A stretch of 64,000 nucleotides of DNA, taken from contig DASVQN010000011.1 in the NCBI GenBank assembly GCA_036389155.1, forward strand, positions 1 through 64,000. Direction: 5' to 3'. The notes under the pieces are model-generated. The model saw only the letters and a list, made by a program, of their open reading frames with translations. It was not told the origin of the DNA and searched no databases. This document shows positions 49,848-57,412 of the stretch, in pieces. This stretch comes from CADCVT01 sp036389155. Lineage in GTDB: Bacteria; Actinomycetota; Thermoleophilia; Solirubrobacterales; Solirubrobacteraceae. Position 1 is the stretch's first letter; each line of letters begins with the position of its first letter. The position numbers were made by a program, and so were the translations under genes.

Positions 49848-50123
49848 CTAGCCGTTGAGCTTGGACTTGAGGCCGGAGGCGGCCGAGAACTTCGCGGCCT
49901 TGCTCGCGGCGATCTGGATCTTCTCGCCCGTGGCCGGGTTCACGCCCTGACGCGCGGCGCGGTCGGAGACGCTGAACTTGCCGAAGCCGGCGATCGCGAC
50001 CTCACCACCGGACTGAAGCTCGCCGGCGATGACCTCGAAGACCGCATCGACGGCCTTCTTCGCGTCGCCACCGTCCACGCCGCCCTGCGACGCGACCTGC
50101 TGTGCCAGCTCGTTCTTGTTCAT
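49848..50123 (-). CDS. HU-family DNA-binding protein, second
   Basis: 91 residues starting MNKNELAQQVA; signature IAGFGKFSVSDRAARQGVNP then TGE. A long open frame upstream is ignored because GGGGAGGA precedes ATG 50123 at a good distance. The protein is a paralogue of the HU at 49337, less basic at the C-terminus. Two HU genes in one locus suggest heterodimers or growth-phase use. Confidence 0.95.
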   Translation of the reverse strand: MNKNELAQQVASQGGVDGGDAKKAVDAVFEVIAGELQSGGEVAIAGFGKFSVSDRAARQGVNPATGEKIQIAASKAAKFSAASGLKSKLNG

Positions 50124-50160
50124 GAAAACGGGTCCTCCCCATCTGCGGAAACGTCGCCGC

Positions 50161-50262
50161 ACCTTAGTACGGCGGACCGGCGGAAAGGGGCTTCGGCGCC
50201 GGTTTGCGCCCCGTGTTTGCGCGGTTTTGAGGCAGTTTCGGCACGGACGGCGCTCGTTTGCG
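50161..50262 (-). promoter_or_regulatory. Promoter region of second HU gene with three GTTTGCG motifs
   Basis: On the minus strand TAAGGT (50161-50166) may be the -10. Upstream lie GTTTGCG at 50202-50208, 50215-50221 and 50256-50262 (plus-strand sense), all in the same orientation. They could be binding sites for a regulator shared with the divergent microprotein gene. Confidence 0.35.
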
Positions 50263-50299
50263 GGCACTTTCGGCCGACCCGTGAGCGACACTGCCACCC

Positions 50300-50440
50300 G
50301 TGCCCCTCTCGCGCATCGCCTGGCTCGTGACGGTCGCGGCGGCCCTCATCACCGCCGCCCTGCTCCTGATCTCGGACTACAACGGCTACGCGCTGCTGGC
50401 CGTCGCGGTGGGGCTGTCGGCCGCGATCAACCTGCGCTAG
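50300..50440 (+). CDS. 46-residue two-helix membrane microprotein
   Basis: GTG 50300 to TAG 50440. Sequence has helices WLVTVAAALITAALLLI and ALLAVAVGLSAAINL joined by a short SDYNGY turn, a well-formed hairpin membrane protein. No family known to me. It is divergent from the HU gene and its last 14 nt overlap the CDF gene's end. Confidence 0.6.
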   Translation: MPLSRIAWLVTVAAALITAALLLISDYNGYALLAVAVGLSAAINLR

Positions 50441-51950
50441 GGGACCCCGCGCCGGGGTCCGAAGGGCCGGCGGCGGGCGCCGCCGCGGGGTCCGAAGGGG
50501 CGGCGGGAGTGGGCGCGGCGGCGGGCGGCGTCGCGGGGTTCGAAGGGCCGGCGGCGGGCGCTGAGGCGGGGTCCCCCGGAACCGCCGCGGCGGGGTTCGC
50601 GGGCTCGGTGTGCACGATGACGTCGGCAAGCCCGGGGCACCGCTGGCGCACGGCCCGCTCGATCTCCCCCGCCCGCCGGTGGGCGCTCGGCAGCGGCTGA
50701 TCCGGCGGGAGGAGCACGGTGATGAGCGCGACGCGGCCCCGCTCCGCGTCGCGGAACCGCACCGCCGCCGCCTCGACGCCCGTGTAGCGCCGCACGACCT
50801 CCTCGATCGCGTCGCGCTCGACCGCGACCTCGTCCCGCGTCGGCTTGCTCGCCCAGTCCGTCCGCGACAACGGCTCGATGTGGGTGTGGACCATCCGCAG
50901 CTCCGGCACCGCGCGACAGACCGCCGTCTCGAGCTGCTCGACCGTCTCGTGCGCGTCGGCCAGCGACAGCCCGCGCGGCAGCTTCACGTGCAACGACAGC
51001 TCGAAGCCGCCGTCCACCTGCATGATCCGGACGTTGTGGATCTCGCGGACGTCCGGCACCGACAGCGCCGCCGCGTTCGCGCGCTCGCGCAGATCTCCCT
51101 CCACCGCCCGCGGCTCGACGTGCACCAGGACGTCCGCGCCCGGGAGCTGGCCGCGGACGGCGTCCTCGATCGCGTCCGCCGTCGTGTGTGCCTGGGCGAG
51201 CCCGGCGTCCGCGCTCAGCGCGACGACGAGGTCGACGAAGTCCCGCCCCGCCGCGTGCCGCACGCGCAGCCGCCGCACCTCGACCGCCATCCCGTCGAGC
51301 GCCTGCCGCACGGCCGTCTCGGCGTCCTCGCTCGCGCGGTCCATCAACACGTCGATCGATCGCTTGACCAGCCGCAGCGCCGCCAGCGCGACGATCGCGG
51401 CGACGAGCAGCGCGGCCACCGCGTCCGCCCGCGGATGCCCGGCCGCGACGAACGCCAGACCGATCACGACCGCGACCGTGCCGAGGAGGTCGGAGGCGAA
51501 GTGCAGCGCGTTGGACTCGAGCGCGGCGGAATGGTGCTCGCGCGCCGCGCGGTAGCTCAACGCGGCCCGCGACGCGTCGACCGCGATCACGACCGCCATC
51601 ACCACGAACGCCCACCACGCGGCATCGACGTCCGGCGGCGCGTCCCCCACGAGCCGGTCCACCGCCTGCCACGCCAGCAGCGCGGAGACGACCACGAGGA
51701 AGCTGGACTCGGCCAGGGCAGCCAGGTGCTCCGCCTTGCCGTGCCCGTAGTGGTGCTGCTCGTCCGCCGGGCGCGTGGCGACGCGGATCGCGAACAGGGT
51801 CAGGACGGCCGCGACGAGGTCCGTGCCCGAGTGCGCGGCCTCGGCGATCAGGCCCAGCGAGCCGGTCACCAGGCCGGTGACGAGCTTGACCGCGACGAGG
51901 AACGCCGCCGCCAGCACGCTGAACAGCGCGGTGCGCTGCTGGGCTCCCAT
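50427..51950 (-). CDS. Cation diffusion facilitator with repeated cytoplasmic domains
   Basis: 507 residues, about 200 longer than usual CDF proteins. Six membrane helices (1-205) contain AEAAHSGTD and SNALHFASDLLGT, the H/D metal-binding quartet. Three cytoplasmic ferredoxin-like domains seem to follow (about 210-290, 295-370 and 375-450), instead of one. The last 55 residues are Ala/Pro/Gly/Ser repeats (GDPASAPAAGPSNPA). It exports divalent metals such as Zn, Mn or Fe. A TAGCTT -10 lies 8 nt upstream of the ATG. Confidence 0.9.
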   Translation of the reverse strand: MGAQQRTALFSVLAAAFLVAVKLVTGLVTGSLGLIAEAAHSGTDLVAAVLTLFAIRVATRPADEQHHYGHGKAEHLAALAESSFLVVVSALLAWQAVDRLVGDAPPDVDAAWWAFVVMAVVIAVDASRAALSYRAAREHHSAALESNALHFASDLLGTVAVVIGLAFVAAGHPRADAVAALLVAAIVALAALRLVKRSIDVLMDRASEDAETAVRQALDGMAVEVRRLRVRHAAGRDFVDLVVALSADAGLAQAHTTADAIEDAVRGQLPGADVLVHVEPRAVEGDLRERANAAALSVPDVREIHNVRIMQVDGGFELSLHVKLPRGLSLADAHETVEQLETAVCRAVPELRMVHTHIEPLSRTDWASKPTRDEVAVERDAIEEVVRRYTGVEAAAVRFRDAERGRVALITVLLPPDQPLPSAHRRAGEIERAVRQRCPGLADVIVHTEPANPAAAVPGDPASAPAAGPSNPATPPAAAPTPAAPSDPAAAPAAGPSDPGAGSPSAG

Positions 51951-51958
51951 ACGAGGGA

Positions 51959-51964
51959 AAGCTA
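51959..51964 (-). promoter_or_regulatory. -10 box TAGCTT of the CDF transporter
   Basis: TAGCTT on the minus strand is 8 nt from the ATG at 51950, just upstream of the rdgB stop. Confidence 0.35.
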
Positions 51965-51965
51965 G

Positions 51966-52538
51966 CTAGCCGGCGCGCTCGGTCAGCCAGGCGAGCAGCG
52001 CGCGGGCGGCGCGGCCGCGGTGGCTGATCGCGTCCTTCTCGGCGGGCGGGAGCTCGGCCATCGTGCGGTCCGGATGCTCGACCGGCACGAACGCGGGGTC
52101 GTAGCCGAAGCCGCCGGTCCCGCGCGGCGCCTCGGCCAGCGTGCCCTCGCAGCGGCCCTCGACGACGTGCTCGACGCCCCCCGGCTCGACGTACGCCAGC
52201 GCGCAGACGTAGGCGACCCCGCTCCCCGCCGGCGCTTCGCGCAGGAGCTTGTCGAGGTTCTCCTCGTCGGTCGCGTGCTCCCCCGCGTAGCGGGCGCTGC
52301 GCACGCCGGGCGCTCCGCCCAGCGCCTCCGCGGCGATGCCCGAGTCGTCGGCGACCGACGGCCGGCCGGTGGCCGCGGCCGCGGCGCGCGCCTTGCCGAG
52401 CGCGTTCTCGGCGAACGCCTCCCCCGTCTCGGGCGGGAGCTCGACCTCGTCGGGCAGCGGGTCGAGCTCGTAGGGCGCGAGCAGCGGCCGGAGCTCGCGG
52501 ACCTTGTGCGGGTTGCGCGTGGAGAGGACCAGCCTCAC
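51966..52538 (-). CDS. rdgB: XTP/dITP diphosphatase (RdgB/HAM1)
   Basis: 190 residues. LVLSTRNPHKVRELRPLL at the N-terminus, VADDSGIAAEALGGAPG for metal and base binding, and GFGYDPAF are family marks. It removes deaminated purine nucleotides. The GTG overlaps the rph stop, the usual murI-rph-rdgB order. Confidence 0.95.
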   Translation of the reverse strand: MRLVLSTRNPHKVRELRPLLAPYELDPLPDEVELPPETGEAFAENALGKARAAAAATGRPSVADDSGIAAEALGGAPGVRSARYAGEHATDEENLDKLLREAPAGSGVAYVCALAYVEPGGVEHVVEGRCEGTLAEAPRGTGGFGYDPAFVPVEHPDRTMAELPPAEKDAISHRGRAARALLAWLTERAG

Positions 52539-53239
52539 GCGGCGATGGCGGCGTCCTGGGCCGCGCGCAGCTCGGTGACCCCCGCCGCGGCGAGGGCGAG
52601 CAGGTCGTCGAGGCCGGCGCGCTGGAGCGGCGTGCGCTCCGCCGTGGCTTGGACCTCGACGAGGTCTCCGGAGGCGGTCATGACGACGTTCGCGTCCACC
52701 TCCGCGCTCGAGTCCTCCTGGTAGTCGAGGTCGAGCAGCGCCTCGCCGTCGACGACCCCGCAGGAGATGGCGGCGATCTGCTCGGTGAGCGCGTCCTGCG
52801 GGACGCCGGCGTTCCTGAGCGCCAGCGCCAGCGCCACGTAGCCGCCCGTGATCGAGGCGCACCGGGTGCCGCCGTCCGCGGTCAGGACGTCGCAGTCGAT
52901 CCACACCGTCCGCTCCCCGAGCTTCTGGAAGTCGAGCGCCTGCCGGAGCGAGCGGCCGATCAGGCGCTGGATCTCGACGGTGCGGCCGTCCGGGCGGCCC
53001 TTGCTGACGTCGCGCTGCCTGCGCTGGCCGGTGGAGGCCGGGAGCATCCCGTACTCCGCGGTGACCCAGCCGGTGCCGCGGCCCTCCATCCAGCGGGGGA
53101 CCGACTCCTCCACCGAGGCCGTGCAGATCACGCGCGTCTCGCCCTGCGCGATGAGGCACGAGCCGGTCGCGGAGGGCACGAAGTTCGTCGTGATCGTCGT
53201 GGGGCGCAGCTCGTTCGGCGCGCGGCCGGTTCGGCTCAT
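52535..53239 (-). CDS. rph: Ribonuclease PH
   Basis: 234 residues. RGTGWVTAEYGMLP, RSLRQALDF and the catalytic DCDVLTADGGTR are present. It trims tRNA 3' ends with phosphate. Overlaps both neighbours by 4 nt. Confidence 0.96.
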   Translation of the reverse strand: MSRTGRAPNELRPTTITTNFVPSATGSCLIAQGETRVICTASVEESVPRWMEGRGTGWVTAEYGMLPASTGQRRQRDVSKGRPDGRTVEIQRLIGRSLRQALDFQKLGERTVWIDCDVLTADGGTRCASITGGYVALALALRNAGVPQDALTEQIAAISCGVVDGEALLDLDYQEDSSAEVDANVVMTASGDLVEVQATAERTPLQRAGLDDLLALAAAGVTELRAAQDAAIAA

Positions 53240-54084
53240 ACCGGCACCCCCAGCGCGACGTGCGCGACGTTGTTGAGGGGCATCTGGAGGAAGCGGGTGC
53301 CGAGCGTGCGGAACTCGTCCGGGTCGCCGGTCGTCAGGAAGCGGTAGTCGCCCTCGGTGGTGCGCGGGTTCTGCAGGCCGCGGGAGCTGAGGGCGTGCTC
53401 GACCTGCCGCGCGAGGGCCTCGCCGGACGTGACGATCGCGACGCCGCGCCCGAGGTGGCGCTGGAGGAGCGGGCGCAGCAGCGGGTAGTGCGTGCAGCCG
53501 AGGATGACGGTGTCGACCTGCTGCTCGCGCAGGGGCGCGCAGTACGCCTTCACCGTCTCCACGACGTTGTCGTCGAACGGGAAGCCGCCCTGGATGATCG
53601 GGGCGAGGTCCGGGCACGGGACGCTCGTCAGGTCGACGTACGGGTCGACCTGGCCGATCGCCTGGTCGTAGGCGCGGCTGCGGACGGTCGCCGGCGTGGC
53701 CAGGAGCCCGATCCGGCCGTTGCTCGTGGCCGCGACGGCCCGGGCCGCCTCGGGCCGGACGACCGCGAGGACGTCCACGCCGAGCGTCGTCTCCATCATC
53801 CGGTTCTGCAGCGCCGGCAGAGCGGCGGCGGTCGCGGTGTTGCAGGCGACGACGAGCAGCTTCGCGCGCTCCTTGAGCAGGACCTCCGCGATCTCCAGGC
53901 TGAAGCGCTCGAGCTCCTCGACGCTGCGGTCGCCGTAGGGAAAGCGGGCGGTGTCGCCGAGGTAGAGGAAGTCCTCGTGCGGGAGGGCGACCAGCAGCTC
54001 GTGCAGGACGGTGAGCCCGCCGACGCCGGAGTCGAACACGGCGACCGGCCGGTCCTGGGGGCTGATGTCGGGCGCGGCGCTCAT
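53236..54084 (-). CDS. murI: Glutamate racemase
   Basis: 282 residues. Both catalytic cysteines are present: C81 in VVACNTATAA and C197 in LGCTHYPLL. FDSGVGGLTV near the start. It makes D-glutamate for peptidoglycan. First gene of murI-rph-rdgB. Confidence 0.96.
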   Translation of the reverse strand: MSAAPDISPQDRPVAVFDSGVGGLTVLHELLVALPHEDFLYLGDTARFPYGDRSVEELERFSLEIAEVLLKERAKLLVVACNTATAAALPALQNRMMETTLGVDVLAVVRPEAARAVAATSNGRIGLLATPATVRSRAYDQAIGQVDPYVDLTSVPCPDLAPIIQGGFPFDDNVVETVKAYCAPLREQQVDTVILGCTHYPLLRPLLQRHLGRGVAIVTSGEALARQVEHALSSRGLQNPRTTEGDYRFLTTGDPDEFRTLGTRFLQMPLNNVAHVALGVPV

Positions 54085-54266
54085 CCGCCACCCATGGTGG
54101 CAAACGGGTCGGCGCGGTCAGCGCTGACGCGCAGAGTCGGGCGCGCCGGCTTCTCGCCGAGCGCGGCGCCCGCGAGGCCCCGCGCGTCGCGGACGCGGCG
54201 GAGGTCGCCCTCTCGCCGCCGTCCGCGAGCGCACTGCCCGACCGCGACGCCGACGCCGCGGTCGCC
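54085..54266. other. Intergenic region between murI and the pilin-like gene
   Basis: 182 nt, very G+C-rich. A long minus-strand open frame crosses it but is low-complexity; I see no gene, and no clear promoter box. Confidence 0.4.
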
Positions 54267-54503
54267 TCAGCCGCCCTTCTTCGGAGCGTCGCCGACGCCG
54301 TCGATGGCGTCCTTGAGCTTGTCGACGATCGTCTTGCCGATGTCGAAGTCCTTGCCGGCGCCGAACTTGACGACGGCCGCGAAGACGAGGGCGAGGAGCA
54401 GGATGAGCGCGACGTACTCGACGGTGCCCTGGCCGCGCTCGCGGTCGCGCGGCGCGGCGAGGAGGAAGGCGGTGTGGAGACGGGCGAGGAGCCGGTACGG
54501 CAT
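54267..54503 (-). CDS. Flp/TadE-like type IV pilin-related small protein
   Basis: 78 residues. After a 24-residue basic leader the sequence reads G|QGTVEYVALILLL; cleavage after Gly24 would leave Glu at +5, as in Flp pilins, followed by a hydrophobic helix and a short charged tail. GGAGG lies 7 nt before the ATG. No tad genes are in the window, so assembly proteins would be elsewhere. Confidence 0.75.
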   Translation of the reverse strand: MPYRLLARLHTAFLLAAPRDRERGQGTVEYVALILLLALVFAAVVKFGAGKDFDIGKTIVDKLKDAIDGVGDAPKKGG

Positions 54504-54639
54504 CGGAGGACCTCCGTGGAAGCGGGTTGCTTGACGGGGCCGATGCTCCGGTGGCGGGCGTGACGGATCGAGACGCGAACGTGCCGGAAGACGCGCGGGT
54601 TCGTGCGGGAACTGGGACGCCTCCGCCGCAGACGCTGAC

Positions 54640-54645
54640 TAGACT
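54640..54645 (+). promoter_or_regulatory. -10 box TAGACT, leaderless promoter of the zinc-ribbon pair
   Basis: TAGACT is 7 nt before ATG 54653 and favours it over the longer frame starting at 54527. Confidence 0.45.
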
Positions 54646-54652
54646 CGGATCG

Positions 54653-55897
54653 ATGCCAGGCATCCCCCGCTTCGGGAGGGGCGAGCAGGACGCCCCGCCG
54701 GAGGCGCACGCCGCGGAGGAGACGCGGCCGGAGCAGGAGACGAAGCCGCTGACCTCGGGCGACCCGCTCGCGGCTCCCGCACCCCCGCCCGCGCCCGACC
54801 CGGCCGCGCCGCAGCAGCCCTCCCTGACGTCCGGAGACCCGCTCGCCGGATCGCCGCCGCGACCCGCGGCCGAAGCGCCGGCCGCAGCCGACCCGCCGCT
54901 GTGGTCCTCGCCCGCGGCCGAGCCGGCGGCGCCGAGTGCGGAGGAGCCTGCGCCGGAGGCGGCCGACGTCGCGCCGAGCGTGGAGGAGACGCCGCCGGCG
55001 GAGCTCGCCGCGGACGCGACACGGGCTGCGCCGAGCGGCGAGGAGCCTCCGCCGGCAGAAGCGACCGTCACGCCGAGGGGTGAGCAGCCTCCGCCCGCAG
55101 AAGCGAACGCGACGCCGAGCGCCGAGCAGGCGGCGCCGCCTTCCGAGACCGCCGAGACTCCGACGGGTGACGCAGCGACGAGCGCCGACGCCGCGAGTGG
55201 AGCGGTGGGCGCGGGTGCTCCCGCGGAGGTGAGTGCCGAAGCGCCGGCCGCCGCGAGTGGAGCGGTGGGCGCGGGTGCTCCGGCGGGGGTGGGCGCGGAC
55301 GCGCCCGCGAAGCAGGGCCGTCTTCGGCGGCTTCGGCGATCGAGGAAGGCGACGCCGGAGCCGGCGCCCGCGTCCGAGGCCGCGACCGTCGTCGAGCAGC
55401 CGACCGCCGTCGTGCCTCCACCCGCCGCGGAGGGCGCGGCGGCTCCGGTCGCGGAGGCAGCTCCGGCCGCGGAGGGGGTGACGCTCGAGCAGGCTCCCGC
55501 CGACGCGACGCCGCGCTTCCGCGAGCGCACCCGGATGCGACGGCGGATGCGCGAGCTCCGGCGGCTGCGGGAGATCTGGTTCCGCGACCTCGGCGGCCTC
55601 ACGTTCGACCTTCATCGCTTCGGGCGCGAGCGGCCGGACCTCGTCACGGAGAAGCTCGAGTCGCTCCGGCGGATCGACGCCGAGCTCCGCGCCCTCGAGA
55701 GCGCCCTCGACGCGCGCCGCCCGCTCATCGAGCTGCGGGAGCCCGGCATCGCGGCGTGTCCTCGCTGCGGGACCCTCCACGGGACCGACGCGAACTTCTG
55801 CCCCGGCTGCGGCACGCCGCTGCGCGGGTCCGTCGTCAGCGAGGCCGGCCCGCTCCGGGTCACGCCCGTGGACCAGCCCGGCCCGCCGCCCTCGTGA
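54653..55897 (+). CDS. Ala/Pro/Glu-rich protein with coiled coil and C-terminal zinc ribbon
   Basis: 414 residues. Residues 1-285 are low complexity (Ala, Pro, Glu, Gly), with a 60-bp near-identical DNA repeat (ASGAVGAGAPA twice). Residues about 290-360 form a basic helical segment (RTRMRRRMRELRRLREIWF then DLGGLTFDLHRFGRERPDLV), then a coiled coil and a zinc ribbon (CPRCGTLHGTDANFCPGCG). A disordered arm carrying a helical and zinc module suggests a scaffold. The GTGA overlap joins it to the next gene. Confidence 0.75.
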   Translation: MPGIPRFGRGEQDAPPEAHAAEETRPEQETKPLTSGDPLAAPAPPPAPDPAAPQQPSLTSGDPLAGSPPRPAAEAPAAADPPLWSSPAAEPAAPSAEEPAPEAADVAPSVEETPPAELAADATRAAPSGEEPPPAEATVTPRGEQPPPAEANATPSAEQAAPPSETAETPTGDAATSADAASGAVGAGAPAEVSAEAPAAASGAVGAGAPAGVGADAPAKQGRLRRLRRSRKATPEPAPASEAATVVEQPTAVVPPPAAEGAAAPVAEAAPAAEGVTLEQAPADATPRFRERTRMRRRMRELRRLREIWFRDLGGLTFDLHRFGRERPDLVTEKLESLRRIDAELRALESALDARRPLIELREPGIAACPRCGTLHGTDANFCPGCGTPLRGSVVSEAGPLRVTPVDQPGPPPS

Positions 55898-56382
55898 GCA
55901 CCGAGCCGCCGCAGGAGCCGCCCGAGCCCTCGGGTCAGATCGCCTGCCCGCGCTGCGGCGCCGCGGTCCCGCCCGACCAGGACTGGTGCCTGCAGTGCGG
56001 CTACGCGGCGCGCACCGCGGTCCAGCCGACGCCGCGCTGGCGCATCCCGATCGCGATCGCCGCCGTCGTCGCCGCCCTCGCGCTCGCCGCCCTCGCCGTC
56101 GCGTTCGTCGACCTCACCGACGATCCCGCGGGCTCGACCGCCACCACCGCCGGCACCGCGCCCACGACGACGCCCCCCGGCACCGTCCCGCCGACCGTGA
56201 CCGCCCCGCCGGCGACGGTCCCGCCGCCGACCACGACGACGCCGACGACGATCCCGTCGACGACCCCCACCGTCCCGCCGACGACGGCTCCCCCGGCAAC
56301 GGTTCCCCCGGCGACGACGCCCGCCGTCCCCGGATCGCCGACGACGACCGCGCCCGCGCCGCCGCCCGTCACGCAGCCGTAG
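55894..56382 (+). CDS. Zinc-ribbon membrane protein with Thr/Pro-rich exterior
   Basis: 162 residues. An N-terminal zinc ribbon (CPRCGAAVPPDQDWCLQCG) is followed by one membrane helix (IPIAIAAVVAALALAALAVAF) and a Thr/Pro-rich tail (about 80 residues) like a wall-spanning spacer. The ribbon should be cytoplasmic and the tail external. It resembles the preceding gene in its ribbon and overlaps it, so they may act together. The last 14 nt overlap the convergent HDAC-family gene. Confidence 0.75.
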   Translation: MSTEPPQEPPEPSGQIACPRCGAAVPPDQDWCLQCGYAARTAVQPTPRWRIPIAIAAVVAALALAALAVAFVDLTDDPAGSTATTAGTAPTTTPPGTVPPTVTAPPATVPPPTTTTPTTIPSTTPTVPPTTAPPATVPPATTPAVPGSPTTTAPAPPPVTQP

Positions 56383-57394
56383 CGGGAGGGAGCGGAGAGC
56401 GCTCCAGCCGCTTGTGCGCGTCCAACGCGAGCGGGTGCACGTCGACGTCCGGAACGGAAGGCGCGGACGACGACGAGAACGTCTCGAGCACGTCGCAGAG
56501 CGAGCGGGAGAGCGCGCCGAGGTCGTAGCCGCCCTCCAGCATCAGCCCCGCCGGCACCCCGAGCTCCGCCGCGCACGCGCGCACGAGCGCGGCCATTCCG
56601 GCGAACCCGGCGTCGGTGACCCGGCAGTCGGCGAGCGGGTCGTCGGCGTGGGCGTCGAAGCCGGCGCTGACAAGCACGAGCCCCGGCCGGTACGCGCGGG
56701 CCAGCGGCGCCACGACGTGCGCGACCAGCGAGAGGAAGACGTCGTCCCCCGAGTGCGCCGGCACCGGCAGGTTCACCGTGTAGCCCTCGCCGCGCCCGGC
56801 GCCCACGTCCGACGCCGCCCCGCTCCCGGGATACAGCGGCCACTCGTGGATCGAGACGAACAGGACCTCGTCCGTCTCCCAGAAGATGTCGTTCGTCCCG
56901 TTGCCGTGATGGACGTCCCAGTCGAGGACGAGCACGCGCTCCACCCCGTACGCGTCGAGCGCGTGCCGCGCCGCCACCGCGACGTTGTTGAACAGGCAGA
57001 ACCCCATCGCCCGCGCCGCCTCCGCGTGGTGGCCCGGCGGCCGGTGCACGGAGGCCGCGAACGAGGCCGACCCGTCGAGCAGCCGATCGACGACGGCGCA
57101 CGCGCCCCCCGCCGAGTGCAGCGCCGCGTCCCACGACCCCGGCGAGCAGACCGTGTCCATGTCCAGCGCGCCCCCGCCCGCCCACACGAACCGCTCGATC
57201 GAGTCGACGTACGCGGCCGGGTGCACGCCGTGCAGGAGATCCCGCGTGGCGGCAGGCGACTCGACCCGCGGGATCGCGAGCGAGCGCGCGGCGAACTCCT
57301 CCTCGAACGCCACGATGCGTGCCGCCCGCTCGGGATGGACGCCGGTGTCGTGCTCGAGCGAGGACGGGTGCGAGAGCAGGACCGCGGGCGGCAT
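56369..57394 (-). CDS. Histone deacetylase/AcuC-family amidohydrolase
   Basis: 341 residues, zinc arginase-deacetylase fold. The active-site RPPGHHAEAARAMGFCLFNN, metal DWDVHHGNGT and SAGFDAHADDPL are kept. Bacterial members deacetylate acetyl-lysine (AcuC on acetyl-CoA synthetase) or acetylpolyamines. Single divergent gene facing nadB over an 18-bp gap. Confidence 0.92.
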   Translation of the reverse strand: MPPAVLLSHPSSLEHDTGVHPERAARIVAFEEEFAARSLAIPRVESPAATRDLLHGVHPAAYVDSIERFVWAGGGALDMDTVCSPGSWDAALHSAGGACAVVDRLLDGSASFAASVHRPPGHHAEAARAMGFCLFNNVAVAARHALDAYGVERVLVLDWDVHHGNGTNDIFWETDEVLFVSIHEWPLYPGSGAASDVGAGRGEGYTVNLPVPAHSGDDVFLSLVAHVVAPLARAYRPGLVLVSAGFDAHADDPLADCRVTDAGFAGMAALVRACAAELGVPAGLMLEGGYDLGALSRSLCDVLETFSSSSAPSVPDVDVHPLALDAHKRLERSPLPPATAA

Positions 57395-57400
57395 CGCGGC

Positions 57401-57407
57401 TACGGTA
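57401..57407. promoter_or_regulatory. Overlapping divergent -10 boxes (HDAC-family gene / nadB)
   Basis: TACGGT (plus, 57401-57406) is 6 nt before the nadB GTG; TACCGT (minus, 57402-57407) is 7 nt before the deacetylase ATG. They share five base pairs in an 18-bp intergenic region, so both mRNAs should be leaderless and firing of one excludes the other. Confidence 0.5.
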
Positions 57408-57412
57408 CCGCC

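Noticed and set aside
54118..55602. 494-residue minus-strand open frame
   Set aside because: Low-complexity antisense of the zinc-ribbon gene; lacks a plausible domain.
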